Assembly (NCBI RefSeq): GCF_000613185.1
Contig: NZ_CCBB010000003.1
Location: 2,401,235 to 2,465,234, forward strand
Source of the DNA: Mycolicibacterium cosmeticum
Lineage (GTDB): Bacteria; Actinomycetota; Actinomycetes; Mycobacteriales; Mycobacteriaceae
DNA length: 64,000 nucleotides
Direction of reading: 5' to 3'
In this document: in pieces, positions 55,449 to 63,730 of the stretch
How positions within the stretch are numbered: the stretch's first letter is position 1
How the letters are laid out: each line of letters starts with the position of its first letter
Translations under genes and position numbers: made by a program
The notes under the pieces: model-generated
Told to the model about the DNA's origin: nothing
The model's database searches: none
Seen by the model: the letters and a program-made list of their open reading frames with translations, nothing else

Positions 55449-56855
55449 ATGGTGATGAGGCTCCGATTGAAGACAATCCCGGGGCGTTATCGGCGCCTGT
55501 TGATGGTCCCGGCGATTTTTGCCGTGGTGCTGGCTGCGGCAATCACCACGACCAATGACCATGGTGGGTCGACGATCTCGGCGCTACCCGGTGCGACCGC
55601 TGATCCGACTGGTCCCACCGGCGGTCCAGGCGGCGACGGCGGCTTCAACGGCGGTCAATTCCAGCCACCCGGTATGCCCAGCCCACCAGGTGGTTACGAC
55701 GGCGGCTCCTACCCGCCACCGGGCCAGTCGGACTACGGCGTCGACATCAACTCGCCGTCCGCACAGGCGCCCGAATACAGCCAAGCGCCGCAACACCCGC
55801 AACAGTCCTACCCTCAGCGCCAGCAGCCGGTGCACGGCACGCAGCCACCGGATTACGACCAGCCGCTGCAGTCGGCTGCTCCCTCGGCGCCGGCGCAGCA
55901 GAGCCAGCAGGATGTGCCGCGGCAGTCGGCGACGGCACAACCTCGACAATCGTCGCAACCACAGCAAGATCGGCAATCGGACTGCAGCCTGAACACGTCA
56001 GCGGTGACCAACGGGCAAGTGGTGTATGCGGCGAGTCCCGAGGCGGCCGCGGCCGCAGCCCGGGCCGCCCAAGAATGGGTCGATGCGGGCTCGGTTCCGA
56101 TCATTGAGGCGAGTTCGACCGGAGCCTCACCGACGGTGGTGATCGAGGTCTCCCGCGATCCCACGGTGGGCATCGCCGAGTACACCTCTGGCAGCGATGT
56201 GGCCCCGGCGCGGATACGGGTCAATCTGGACGACTTGTCTGTGCAGGAGTTGGTGTCGGTGTTGGCCCATGAACTCGGCCACGCCCTTGGTCTGGTGCAT
56301 TCGGAAGATCCTTCGGCGTTGATGAACCCGGGTGGTCAGCCTCAAGGCGGCCCGCAGGCTGCTGACGTCGCGGCGCTTCAACAGGCCTGTACCAGCGGGC
56401 CGAAGACCCCTGACGTGTCCGAACAACAGACCTGGGGAGCATGCGGGCGCACCTCTCCCGAAGACAAGGCGGTGCGCACCTTCGCCCGCGCACCGATCAA
56501 CACCCCTGGCCACGCCATGGTCGAAGGCACCTCCACCCTGTACTGTGGCAATCTCAAAAACGGATACCGCCACATCGCCGACGGCCATGAAGGCGATTGG
56601 CAAGGAATTGATCGTCGATATAATTGGCGTGACAATGCTGATCACAGCATCGAGGTGGCGCTGCAGCATCCGATGACCGTCTGCTATGCCGAGACCAATG
56701 GGACATTCGTGGTCGGCTATCTGTTATTCGAGAAGAATCTCCGAAATGGCGGGCAGCTGACAGGAAAGACGCTGTGGGCGAACATCATCATTGACGGTGG
56801 CGGCGGGAAAATTATCACCGCCTACCCCTCGTCTGCTCCGAGAGGGTGCACATAG
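55449..56855 (+). CDS. secreted metzincin fused to a toxin-like C-terminal domain
   Basis: About 468 residues. An N-terminal hydrophobic helix (LLMVPAIFAVVLAAAIT) is a signal or anchor. A Gly/Pro/Gln-rich low-complexity stretch runs from about 40 to 180. The zinc protease domain has HELGHALGLVH (274-284: His274, Glu275, His278, His284) and a Met-turn at Met292, defining a matrixin/metzincin. The C-terminal 110 residues start at YCGNLKNGYRHIADGHEGDW (365-384) and end KIITAYP, a pattern typical of polymorphic-toxin RNase-like domains. A toxin role is inferred. Confidence 0.8.
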   Translation: MVMRLRLKTIPGRYRRLLMVPAIFAVVLAAAITTTNDHGGSTISALPGATADPTGPTGGPGGDGGFNGGQFQPPGMPSPPGGYDGGSYPPPGQSDYGVDINSPSAQAPEYSQAPQHPQQSYPQRQQPVHGTQPPDYDQPLQSAAPSAPAQQSQQDVPRQSATAQPRQSSQPQQDRQSDCSLNTSAVTNGQVVYAASPEAAAAAARAAQEWVDAGSVPIIEASSTGASPTVVIEVSRDPTVGIAEYTSGSDVAPARIRVNLDDLSVQELVSVLAHELGHALGLVHSEDPSALMNPGGQPQGGPQAADVAALQQACTSGPKTPDVSEQQTWGACGRTSPEDKAVRTFARAPINTPGHAMVEGTSTLYCGNLKNGYRHIADGHEGDWQGIDRRYNWRDNADHSIEVALQHPMTVCYAETNGTFVVGYLLFEKNLRNGGQLTGKTLWANIIIDGGGGKIITAYPSSAPRGCT

Positions 56856-56857
56856 AC

Positions 56858-57427
56858 ATGTCCACCACCCGACGCAACACGCTACGCAGGGCCATCCTCG
56901 CCCTGACCATGATTGGAGTGGTACTGATGGCCACGAGCTGCGGTGACAACAACTCCGGCAGAGGCGACCAGCCCGCCGCTGGTGCGCCCGGTCTGCCGAC
57001 CTGCGCTCAGATCGCCGAAGCACTTCACGACATGGTCGCTCATCTCGCTCCGGTCAACCTAATCCGCACCCAAGAGGACATCGAGAATGGAACATCGTGC
57101 TCGTGGGAAGAAAAGTCCTCAGGCAACCACTTTCTGGTCGGAGCGAAGTACCGTCAGACAGACGTGCAGGAGATCTACAACCAGGAGGGAGACTGGAATC
57201 CATCCACTCCCGTGATGCCGGCGTATTCGCTGGCCAAGCCAGACGGCCAGGAACGTCCGGATGCGGTCTTCGTCATCTACGACGGTAGCGCTGAGAGATA
57301 TGAACCAGGTTGCGAGGTGAATCTCACCTACTTCACTCCAACGTTCAAGGTTCAATTTATCGGCGAGGGCTACGTGGTGGATCAGGCCAAGCAAGCAGTG
57401 CTGCGTGTGGCGGATTTGATGCGATGA
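56858..57427 (+). CDS. lipoprotein following the toxin-like gene (DUF3558-like), candidate immunity protein
   Basis: The 189-residue protein has a signal peptide with lipobox MATSC (lipidated Cys). The body begins LPTCAQIAEALHDMVAHLAPV, then EDIENGTSCSWEEKSSGNHFLVGAKYR, resembling DUF3558-type mycobacterial lipoproteins. It starts two bases after the protease-toxin stop. Its envelope location and tight coupling fit an immunity protein protecting against a secreted toxin, but it could also be a chaperone or an assembly factor. Confidence 0.75.
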   Translation: MSTTRRNTLRRAILALTMIGVVLMATSCGDNNSGRGDQPAAGAPGLPTCAQIAEALHDMVAHLAPVNLIRTQEDIENGTSCSWEEKSSGNHFLVGAKYRQTDVQEIYNQEGDWNPSTPVMPAYSLAKPDGQERPDAVFVIYDGSAERYEPGCEVNLTYFTPTFKVQFIGEGYVVDQAKQAVLRVADLMR

Positions 57428-57604
57428 ACCCCGTGCTCTGCAATAGGGGATGTTGGTGGGCTTTGGTGTAGGTGAGCCGGTAGGAGTCGGCGCCGGCTTC
57501 GATGATATTGCTGCCGAAGGTACCTCGACCAAGCTACGAATTCGTACCGTACACCGTGAACCGACCCGAGGTTGTGTGCGGCGATCGTCGACCGATTCAA
57601 AACG

Positions 57605-58063
57605 ATGAAAAGCTATTCTTCCCAACCGAGCAATCTTCGTGTCTCGGACAAACAGTTGCGACTGCTCACCGCGGTGGCGGCGGTGAGTGCTATGGCGATG
57701 CTTTTCTGCGGATATCGTTGGTGGGCTGAGCCTGTGATGACCGATGAGGGATACGGCCTTGGCTTCTTTTCGATTGGCCTAACCACGTTGGCGGTCATAG
57801 CGGTTGCAAGCAGCTGGAATGCCTTCGCATTGCGGGTCGCACGCCGCGTCGGCGAGGGCGAAGTGCAGCGCAGGCCTGTTCTTGTCGGCGAGGCAGTCGC
57901 AATGGGTCCATTATCGGTGATTACGCTGCTGCTAATGGTTTCGAACCAAACCATGGCGGTATGGCTCTTCATCTTCATCGGTGTCCCGTTATTGTTCGTC
58001 GGATTCCTGATAGCCACGACGCCGCCCTCGCCGAAGAGCGACACCATGGGTGACGATGTCTAG
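57605..58063 (+). CDS. four-helix membrane protein of unknown function
   Basis: About 152 residues with four hydrophobic segments: LRLLTAVAAVSAMAMLFCGY, LGFFSIGLTTLAVIAVASSW, VLVGEAVAMGPLSVITLLLMV and MAVWLFIFIGVPLLFVGFLIA. No motif is recognised. It lies 177 bp after the lipoprotein, in the same direction, with no clear ribosome-binding site. A second small membrane-protein frame overlaps its end. The pair could be extra immunity or assembly factors, or unrelated. Confidence 0.6.
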   Translation: MKSYSSQPSNLRVSDKQLRLLTAVAAVSAMAMLFCGYRWWAEPVMTDEGYGLGFFSIGLTTLAVIAVASSWNAFALRVARRVGEGEVQRRPVLVGEAVAMGPLSVITLLLMVSNQTMAVWLFIFIGVPLLFVGFLIATTPPSPKSDTMGDDV

Positions 58064-58460
58064 ACCGTTGGTTCCCATTGTCATGTTGGTGACGGCATCC
58101 ATGCTATTGATAAACAGTTCAGTCATCGGCGCAATCTCCGGGGCATCCGACGTTGGCGTGTCCGTGGAAGCGGTAGTAAGCGTATATGTGTTGGGCCTCG
58201 CGGTGTATTTCTTTCGGAGGCGTCGGAGGTCGGGCCGCCACGGCTGCTTTCGGGATCTTCCTGAGAGCAGCCGATGTCGTCACTGCGACGCACAGCGGTT
58301 CCAACACATGGGAGACGACTGCGATATCCATCCCCGTGGAGCATCCAGTGCTCCGGCCGCCGGGCAGGTGTGCGTCCAGTTCGAACACCCGCGCAACAAT
58401 GGGGCGGCAGTCAAATTGGCGGCTGGGTCGCCGAGCAACGCCTGCAAGGTCAAGCACTGA
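58056..58460 (+). CDS. small membrane protein, possibly frameshifted
   Basis: The start overlaps the previous gene by 8 bases. The N-terminus (PLVPIVMLVTASMLLINSSVIGAISG, then VSVEAVVSVYVLGLAVYF) forms two helices. From about 58205 the same frame becomes Arg/His/Cys-rich, while the next frame reads GGVGGRAATAAFGIFLRAADVVTATHSG with higher third-position GC. A pair of frameshifts is likely. The gene is probably decaying, or the coordinates are wrong in the second half. Confidence 0.4.
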   Translation: MSRPLVPIVMLVTASMLLINSSVIGAISGASDVGVSVEAVVSVYVLGLAVYFFRRRRRSGRHGCFRDLPESSRCRHCDAQRFQHMGDDCDIHPRGASSAPAAGQVCVQFEHPRNNGAAVKLAAGSPSNACKVKH

Positions 58461-58507
58461 TCGGTTGGCCGGAGATATTTCCGCTGCCGGTGCTGAGCCG
58501 CAACACG

Positions 58508-58936
58508 TCACCGCCGCTGAAACGCCCTCCCGAACAACGCCTGGGCGAGTTCGGCGCCGTCACTGTCGAGCCAGTCCGACTCGGCGGAGGCGATCGACCG
58601 GCTCAGCCGTTCGTGCAGTTTGGCGCCACGGGTACTCAGATACACCCTGACCTTGCGCCGGTCCACGGCGTCCACCTCGCGGTAGGCCGCGCCGTGCGTC
58701 ACGAGCTTGTCCACGACCCTGGTCAGCGTTGGGCCGGGGGTCAGGGTCGCCGACTGTAGATCGGCCATCGTGAGTCCATCGCCGCTCGCCAGGGCTTCCA
58801 CGGTCAGCCAGTGATCGATCCCGAGGCCGTCTTCGTGCAGTTCCGCCTCCAGTTGGGACGTCAACCGCCGCGACGCCCGCAGCACGGCGGTGGCAACCGA
58901 CGCGGCGGCGAGGCCCTCCCAAGCACTGTTGGCCAT
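58508..58936 (-). CDS. MarR family transcriptional regulator of the amidase operon
   Basis: About 142 residues with a winged helix (LTMADLQSATLTPGPTLTRVVDKLVTHGAAYREVDAVDRRKVRVYLSTRGAKLHERL). The start codon follows AAAGGAG by about 9 bases. It is divergent from the AmiC-like gene across 103 bp containing an AT-rich TTTTGAATGAAAATG element that echoes TTTTCAATTGAGAAT before amiE. It probably represses both. Pseudomonas uses the antiterminator AmiR instead of a MarR protein. Confidence 0.82.
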   Translation of the reverse strand: MANSAWEGLAAASVATAVLRASRRLTSQLEAELHEDGLGIDHWLTVEALASGDGLTMADLQSATLTPGPTLTRVVDKLVTHGAAYREVDAVDRRKVRVYLSTRGAKLHERLSRSIASAESDWLDSDGAELAQALFGRAFQRR

Positions 58937-59039
58937 AGCCCGCCACTCCTTTGTGTTGCCGATCCCCGTCGACCGCGCGATACTTTTGAATGAAAATGAT
59001 AGTAGACGATCGCACGCAGATGGTGGTGAGGTCATAGCG

Positions 59040-60101
59040 TTGACGGGCCCGCAGCGACGGAATCGCAACCAGGAGTGGCGGCTGGCCATGGTCATCCCGC
59101 TGCAAGGTCCTGGTGGCGTCTTCGGGGCGGCCTGTGAAGCGGTGAGCCACTTGGTGGCGCGCGACCTCAATGCCGCTGGGGGCGTGCTCGGGCGTGAGGT
59201 CGTGATCGATTTCGTCGACGGCGGGGCCGCCCCGGCGCGGGTGGCCGCCGAGGTGGGTGCCCTGATCGCCGCCGCCCGGGTGGACGCCGTCAGCGGCTGG
59301 CATATCTCGTCGGTGCGTAATGCGTTGGCGCCCCTCGTCGCCGGCCGGGTGCCGTATGCGTACCCGGCGCTGTACGAGGGCGGGGAAGGCCGCCCCGACA
59401 TCTTCTGCTGCGGCGAGACGCCGGATCGTCAGATTTCGCCGGCGCTGCGCTGGCTACGCGACAATCTCGGGGTCCGGCGGTGGTTCGTCGTCGGCGACGA
59501 CTACGTGTGGCCGCGATCCTCCATGGCTGCGGTGCGGCACTACGCGCACACGCTGGATCTGGAGATCGTCGGGGAGCGACTCGTCGCACTGGGCAGCGAG
59601 GACATGCTCGGCGTCGCCGGTGCCGCGCTGGCCTCCGGCTGCGACGGGGTGCTGATGCTGCTGGTCGGCCAGGACGCCATTGCGTTCAATCGCGCGTGCG
59701 CCGAGTTGGGCGCCGACGACTCCTTCATCCGATTCAGTCCACTCATGGACGAGAACATGCTGCTCGCCAGCGGCGAGGAGGGCACCCGCGGCCTGTTCGC
59801 CGCCGCAGCATACTTTCGCTCCATGGTCGGCGCAGCGTCCATGGAACTGATCGGACGCTATCGCGGGATGCATGGCACGCACGCCCCGCCGCTGAGCGGC
59901 GTCGCCGAATCCTGTTACGAGGGAGCGACATTGCTCGCGCATCTCATCGCGAAGGCGGGCCGTCTCACCGATATTGCCTCACCGGATCGCCTTTCGTACG
60001 AAAGCCCCCGGGGCACAATCCACTTCGAACAGCCGGTGCACCTCGCCGCCGCGAACACGTTCGACTTCGATGTGCTCGCCACCCTGCCGGCGCGAAGCTG
60101 A
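59040..60101 (+). CDS. AmiC-like cytoplasmic amide-binding receptor (UrtA/AmiC family)
   Basis: About 353 residues of the periplasmic-binding fold: MVIPLQGPGGVFGAACEAVSHLVARDLNAAGGVLGREVVIDFVDGGA, VDAVSGWHISSVRNALAPLVAGRVPYAYPALYEGGEG, and GVAESCYEGATLLAHLIAKAG. There is no signal peptide, as for AmiC, the amide sensor of the Pseudomonas amidase operon. The TTG at 59040 follows GGTGAGG. It lies directly upstream of amiE. It may sense short-chain amides and act through the MarR protein or the leader RNA. Confidence 0.82.
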   Translation: MTGPQRRNRNQEWRLAMVIPLQGPGGVFGAACEAVSHLVARDLNAAGGVLGREVVIDFVDGGAAPARVAAEVGALIAAARVDAVSGWHISSVRNALAPLVAGRVPYAYPALYEGGEGRPDIFCCGETPDRQISPALRWLRDNLGVRRWFVVGDDYVWPRSSMAAVRHYAHTLDLEIVGERLVALGSEDMLGVAGAALASGCDGVLMLLVGQDAIAFNRACAELGADDSFIRFSPLMDENMLLASGEEGTRGLFAAAAYFRSMVGAASMELIGRYRGMHGTHAPPLSGVAESCYEGATLLAHLIAKAGRLTDIASPDRLSYESPRGTIHFEQPVHLAAANTFDFDVLATLPARS

Positions 60102-60110
60102 CATCTCCGC

Positions 60111-60139
60111 TTGACACCACATCGCGGCACATATATTTT
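60111..60139 (+). promoter_or_regulatory. sigma-A-like promoter of amiE
   Basis: TTGACA (60111-60116) and TATTTT (60134-60139) are separated by 17 bp. The AT-rich TTTTCAATTGAGAAT around the -10 could be the MarR operator. Confidence 0.6.
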
Positions 60140-60172
60140 CAATTGAGAATTATTTGGTCAAGGGATGGCCCC

Positions 60173-60199
60173 CCGCGCAGGGGCCGTCCAGGATCTCAC
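60173..60199 (+). promoter_or_regulatory. hairpin in the amiE leader
   Basis: GGATGGCCCC and GGGGCCGTCC pair over 10 bp (one G-U) around a 7-nt loop in the leader about 83 bp before the start codon. It is a candidate attenuator, in the same place as the terminator acted on by AmiR in Pseudomonas. Confidence 0.5.
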
Positions 60200-60281
60200 C
60201 GCCGAGCGGTGTCGTAGCCGTGCCCACATCTCGTTCTGCTGTCAAAGTCCTTAACTGACAACGTTCTTAGGAGAAGAATCC

Positions 60282-61319
60282 ATGCGTCATGGGGATATCT
60301 CGTCGAGCCCTGACACCGTTGGGGTGGCCGTCGTCAACTACAAGATGCCGCGCCTGCACACCAAGGCCGAGGTGCTCGACAATGCCCGCAAGATCGCGGA
60401 CATGGTGGTCGGGATGAAGGCGGGGCTGCCGGGCATGGATCTGGTGGTCTTCCCCGAGTACTCCACGCAGGGGATCATGTACGACCCCGATGAGATGTAC
60501 GCGACGGCGGCCACCATTCCGGGTGACGAGACCGACATCTTCGCCGCAGCATGCCGGAAGGCGAAGACATGGGGGGTGTTCTCGATCACCGGTGAGCGGC
60601 ACGAGGACCACCCCAACAAGCCGCCCTACAACACCCTCGTCCTGATCGACGACACCGGTGAGATCGTTCAGAAGTACCGAAAGATCTTGCCGTGGTGCCC
60701 GATTGAGGGTTGGTATCCCGGCGACACGACCTATGTGTCACGGGGCCCGAAGGGCATGAAGATCTCGCTGATCATCTGCGACGACGGCAACTATCCCGAG
60801 ATCTGGCGGGACTGCGCGATGAAAGGTGCCGAACTGATCGTCCGCTGCCAGGGCTACATGTATCCAGCCAAGGACCAGCAGGTGCTGATGGCCAAGGCCA
60901 TGGCTTGGGCCAACAACTGTTACGTCGCGGTCGCCAACGCAGCCGGGTTCGACGGTGTCTATTCCTATTTCGGCCATTCTGCGATCATCGGATTCGACGG
61001 CCGCACGCTGGGGGAGACCGGTGAAGAGGAATACGGCATCCAGTTCGCGCAGCTGTCGCTGTCCGCGATCCGCGACGCCCGCCACTTCGACCAGTCCCAG
61101 AACCATCTGTTCAAGCTGCTGCACCGCGGCTACTCGGGCGTGCACGCCGCCGGTGACGGAGACAAGGGCGTGGCCGACTGCCCGTTCGAGTTCTACAAGT
61201 TGTGGGTCACCGATGCGCAGAAGGCGCAGGAGGTCGTCGAGTCGATCACCCGGGACACCGTGGGGGTCGCCGATTGTCGGGTCGGTGCCCTTCCCGTCGA
61301 GGAGACCGCCGAAGCGTAG
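60282..61319 (+). CDS. amiE: aliphatic amidase
   Basis: The 345-residue protein is almost colinear with Pseudomonas aeruginosa AmiE. It starts [22 protein letters not shown] and has the nitrilase-fold catalytic residues Glu59 (FPEYS), Lys134 and Glu142 ([13 protein letters not shown]), and Cys166 ([14 protein letters not shown]). It hydrolyses short aliphatic amides to the acid and ammonia in the cytoplasm. The ATG follows AGGAGAAGAATCC. Long conserved stretches such as [19 protein letters not shown] leave no doubt. Confidence 0.95.
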   Translation: MRHGDISSSPDTVGVAVVNYKMPRLHTKAEVLDNARKIADMVVGMKAGLPGMDLVVFPEYSTQGIMYDPDEMYATAATIPGDETDIFAAACRKAKTWGVFSITGERHEDHPNKPPYNTLVLIDDTGEIVQKYRKILPWCPIEGWYPGDTTYVSRGPKGMKISLIICDDGNYPEIWRDCAMKGAELIVRCQGYMYPAKDQQVLMAKAMAWANNCYVAVANAAGFDGVYSYFGHSAIIGFDGRTLGETGEEEYGIQFAQLSLSAIRDARHFDQSQNHLFKLLHRGYSGVHAAGDGDKGVADCPFEFYKLWVTDAQKAQEVVESITRDTVGVADCRVGALPVEETAEA

Positions 61320-61331
61320 CGCGGGCACGCC

Positions 61332-62381
61332 ATGCCGTTCATCACGGATATGTTCCACGAGCAGAACGGAACCGCCCTGGAGCCCAATGACATCGGTGCG
61401 CGGCCGGCTCCGCGGTTCGATCAGCACGCTTTCACCCGTGCCCTCGGCGCGCACATCCTGGGGCAGGAGGACGCGGTGGCCGCCGTCGGCCGGGCCGTGG
61501 CCATCGCACAGGCGGGGGTTGCCGACCCGGGCCGCCCGCTGGCCAGCATCCTGCTCGTCGGACCCACCGGCGTGGGCAAGACAGATCTGGTCCGGCAGGT
61601 CGCCGCGCAGCTGCGCTCCGGTCCCGACGACCTGTGCCGCATCGATATGGCCGCGCTGGCTCAGGAGCACTACGCAGCATCGTTTTCCGGTGCGCCACCC
61701 GGATACGCCGGAAGCAAAGAGTCCTTCACGGTATTCCAGAAGGACAAGATCGAAGGCGATCCGTTCACACCCGGGATCGTCCTGTTCGACGAGATCGAGA
61801 AGGCCGGCGCCACGGTGATTCGCGCCCTCCTGCACGTGCTGGACTGCGGCCATCTGAGACTTGCCAACGGGCGCGAGACCATATCGTTTCGCAACAGCTA
61901 CATCTTCCTCACCTCGAACCTGGGCTCGCACGCCGTGGCGCGCGAGCAACGAGCCAACGCCACGCCACGCTGGTGGAATCCACGCCGAGGGGTGAGTGCA
62001 CGCCATTCCCGCGACCTGATCCGGCACGCCGCCGAGGACTTCTTCGACCCTGAGTTCTTCAATCGCATCGACGAGACGGTCGTCATGGACCCGATCGCCC
62101 CGGTGACGGCCAGAGCCATCACCGAACGCGAGGTCGAATTGCTCACGGCGCGCCTCGCACGCGAATCCGTCACCCTCGTCGCCAACCCCGACGTGGTGGC
62201 CTTTCTGCACGACCGGGGCTTCGACCCGGTCTACGGGGCGCGCGGGCTGCGCCGAGCAGTCCGTGAACACTTGATCGCACCGGTGGCCGCCTGCCTTCTC
62301 GGTGCAAGGCCCGCCGGGCGCGAAGCCATCGGTCTGACCGCAGTCGTGGCCGCCGGCAAGGTGGTCGTCACGGCCTCGTGA
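61332..62381 (+). CDS. AmiB-like AAA+ ATPase (ClpB-related)
   Basis: The 349-residue protein has one AAA+ module: ILGQEDAVAAVGRAVA, Walker A GPTGVGKTD, the pore region GAPPGYAGSKESF, Walker B IVLFDEIEKA, sensor 1 TSNLGSHAV, and arginine finger DPEFFNRIDETVVM, then a C-terminal domain GFDPVYGARGLRRAVRE. It equals one ClpB C-terminal ATPase unit, as AmiB does in the Pseudomonas ami operon. It lies 12 bp after amiE. It is probably a chaperone or transport-coupled ATPase for the amidase system; no AmiS-type porter follows. Confidence 0.88.
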   Translation: MPFITDMFHEQNGTALEPNDIGARPAPRFDQHAFTRALGAHILGQEDAVAAVGRAVAIAQAGVADPGRPLASILLVGPTGVGKTDLVRQVAAQLRSGPDDLCRIDMAALAQEHYAASFSGAPPGYAGSKESFTVFQKDKIEGDPFTPGIVLFDEIEKAGATVIRALLHVLDCGHLRLANGRETISFRNSYIFLTSNLGSHAVAREQRANATPRWWNPRRGVSARHSRDLIRHAAEDFFDPEFFNRIDETVVMDPIAPVTARAITEREVELLTARLARESVTLVANPDVVAFLHDRGFDPVYGARGLRRAVREHLIAPVAACLLGARPAGREAIGLTAVVAAGKVVVTAS

Positions 62382-62427
62382 GTGCGTGCGCTGGCCGCGG
62401 CAGTGGAGGTCCGATTACGATCGGGAC

Positions 62428-63270
62428 GTGCGATCCGGCACTTCTCCGCTGGCACTCCTCGCGACAGCGTGCTTGGCCTTGGCCGGTTGCTCGACCGAGG
62501 AACCGGCTGGGCCAGCGGCGCCGCCGGCAACGTCGACGCTGCGCCTGCCCGACCGCAATGCAGGCTTCGACTATCAACTGGGTGGCCCCTACCCGCCTCC
62601 GGCGGGAGTCCGCACCGTCGCACGGGACCGCACCGACGAACCGGCCGGCACCGGCTACGACATCTGCTACGTCAACGGCTTTCAGACGCAGCCGGCAGAA
62701 TCCGCCGACATCGCCCAACGGCATCCGGATCTGGTGGTGCAGATCGGCGGGGAACCGCTCGCCGACCCCGACTGGCCGGACGAGTACCTGTTTGACACGT
62801 CGACCGAACCGAAACGCGAAGCGCTGGCGGCCATGGTCAAACCGTGGATCGACGGATGCGCGGCGAAGGGGTATGCGGCCGTCGAAGTGGACAACCTGGA
62901 CTCGTACACGCGCTCGGACGGGCGGCTCACCGTCGAGGACAACATCGCGATGGCGGCGACGTACGCGCGGATAACACATCAGGCCGGCCTGGCGATCGCG
63001 CAGAAGAACGGCGCGGAGATCGCCGAGCCGCTCCGGTCCGCCGGCTACGACTTCGCCATCACCGAATCATGCATCCAATTCAGCGAATGCGACAGATACA
63101 CCGAACTCTACCCCGTGGTGCTGGACATCGAATACACCGACGAACTGGGTCCCGATGCCTTCGACTCGGCGTGCGACAGTGCCGGCCGGCCACCGGTGAT
63201 GATCATGCGCGACCACAACCTCGTCACGCCGCGCGACAGTGGCTACTTCTACGAGGCCTGTCCTGCCTAG
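62428..63270 (+). CDS. GH114-type endo-alpha-1,4-polygalactosaminidase-like lipoprotein
   Basis: The 280-residue protein has a lipobox LAGC after a short signal. The TIM-barrel domain fits the GH114/DUF297 family: RNAGFDYQLGGPYPPPAGVRTVARDRTD, GYDICYVNGFQTQP, AKGYAAVEVDNLDSYTRSDGRLT with the candidate acidic residues, AIAQKNGAEIAEPLRSAGYDFAITESC, and VLDIEYTD. Such enzymes cleave polymers of galactosamine. The GTG at 62428 starts the signal. It runs 46 bp after the AmiB-like gene and overlaps the next, convergent gene by four bases. Confidence 0.82.
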   Translation: MRSGTSPLALLATACLALAGCSTEEPAGPAAPPATSTLRLPDRNAGFDYQLGGPYPPPAGVRTVARDRTDEPAGTGYDICYVNGFQTQPAESADIAQRHPDLVVQIGGEPLADPDWPDEYLFDTSTEPKREALAAMVKPWIDGCAAKGYAAVEVDNLDSYTRSDGRLTVEDNIAMAATYARITHQAGLAIAQKNGAEIAEPLRSAGYDFAITESCIQFSECDRYTELYPVVLDIEYTDELGPDAFDSACDSAGRPPVMIMRDHNLVTPRDSGYFYEACPA

Positions 63271-63716
63271 TGCCAGTCCCAGACCGACATGTCATTGGGT
63301 GGGTAGTTCTGGCAGATGTCGGTGGTGTGGGCGGCGACGCCTTTGTTGTTGAAGAACAGTTTTGCCCAGTTGGGCCAGCGCCAGGACATTTGTTCGTAGA
63401 AGGCGTTGGTGGCGGTGTCTTCGGAGTATTGGCGTCGGCCGGCGTAGTCCAGGGAGAAGAACCAGTGGATGCGGTCTTGGGCGCCTTGTTGGTCGGCGGC
63501 GGGTTTGTTGTTGTAGTCGATCATGTAGCGCTCGTAGTAGACGGGTTCGACGTCGCGGGCGGCGGCCATGATCTGTTCGGCGGTGCAGGGGGTTTTGAGG
63601 ATGCGGTTGGGGATGGGGTAGTCATCGGTGGCGTCGGCTGACGCGATGCCCGAGGTGGTCAGGGCGCCGGCCAGGGCCAGTGCGGCGATGCCGTAGCGGA
63701 TTGCGGTGGATGCCAT
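63267..63716 (-). CDS. DUF5078 family secreted protein
   Basis: The 149-residue protein has a clear signal (AALALAGALTTSGIASADA). The mature part, DDYPIPNRILKTPCTAEQIMAAARDVEPVYYERYMIDYNNKPAADQQGAQDRIHWFFSLDYAGRRQ, fits the mycobacterial DUF5078 family. It has two cysteines (PCTAEQ and ICQNYPP). No function is known. It follows another exported gene by 14 bp, as an apparent pair. Confidence 0.85.
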   Translation of the reverse strand: MASTAIRYGIAALALAGALTTSGIASADATDDYPIPNRILKTPCTAEQIMAAARDVEPVYYERYMIDYNNKPAADQQGAQDRIHWFFSLDYAGRRQYSEDTATNAFYEQMSWRWPNWAKLFFNNKGVAAHTTDICQNYPPNDMSVWDWH

Positions 63717-63730
63717 GGTGTTTCTCCGGT

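Noticed and set aside
57428..57604. Possible transposase relic on the minus strand (FGSNIIEAGADSYRLTYTKAHQ)
   Set aside because: The segment is short, with no flanking inverted repeats or other transposase motifs; not enough to call an element.
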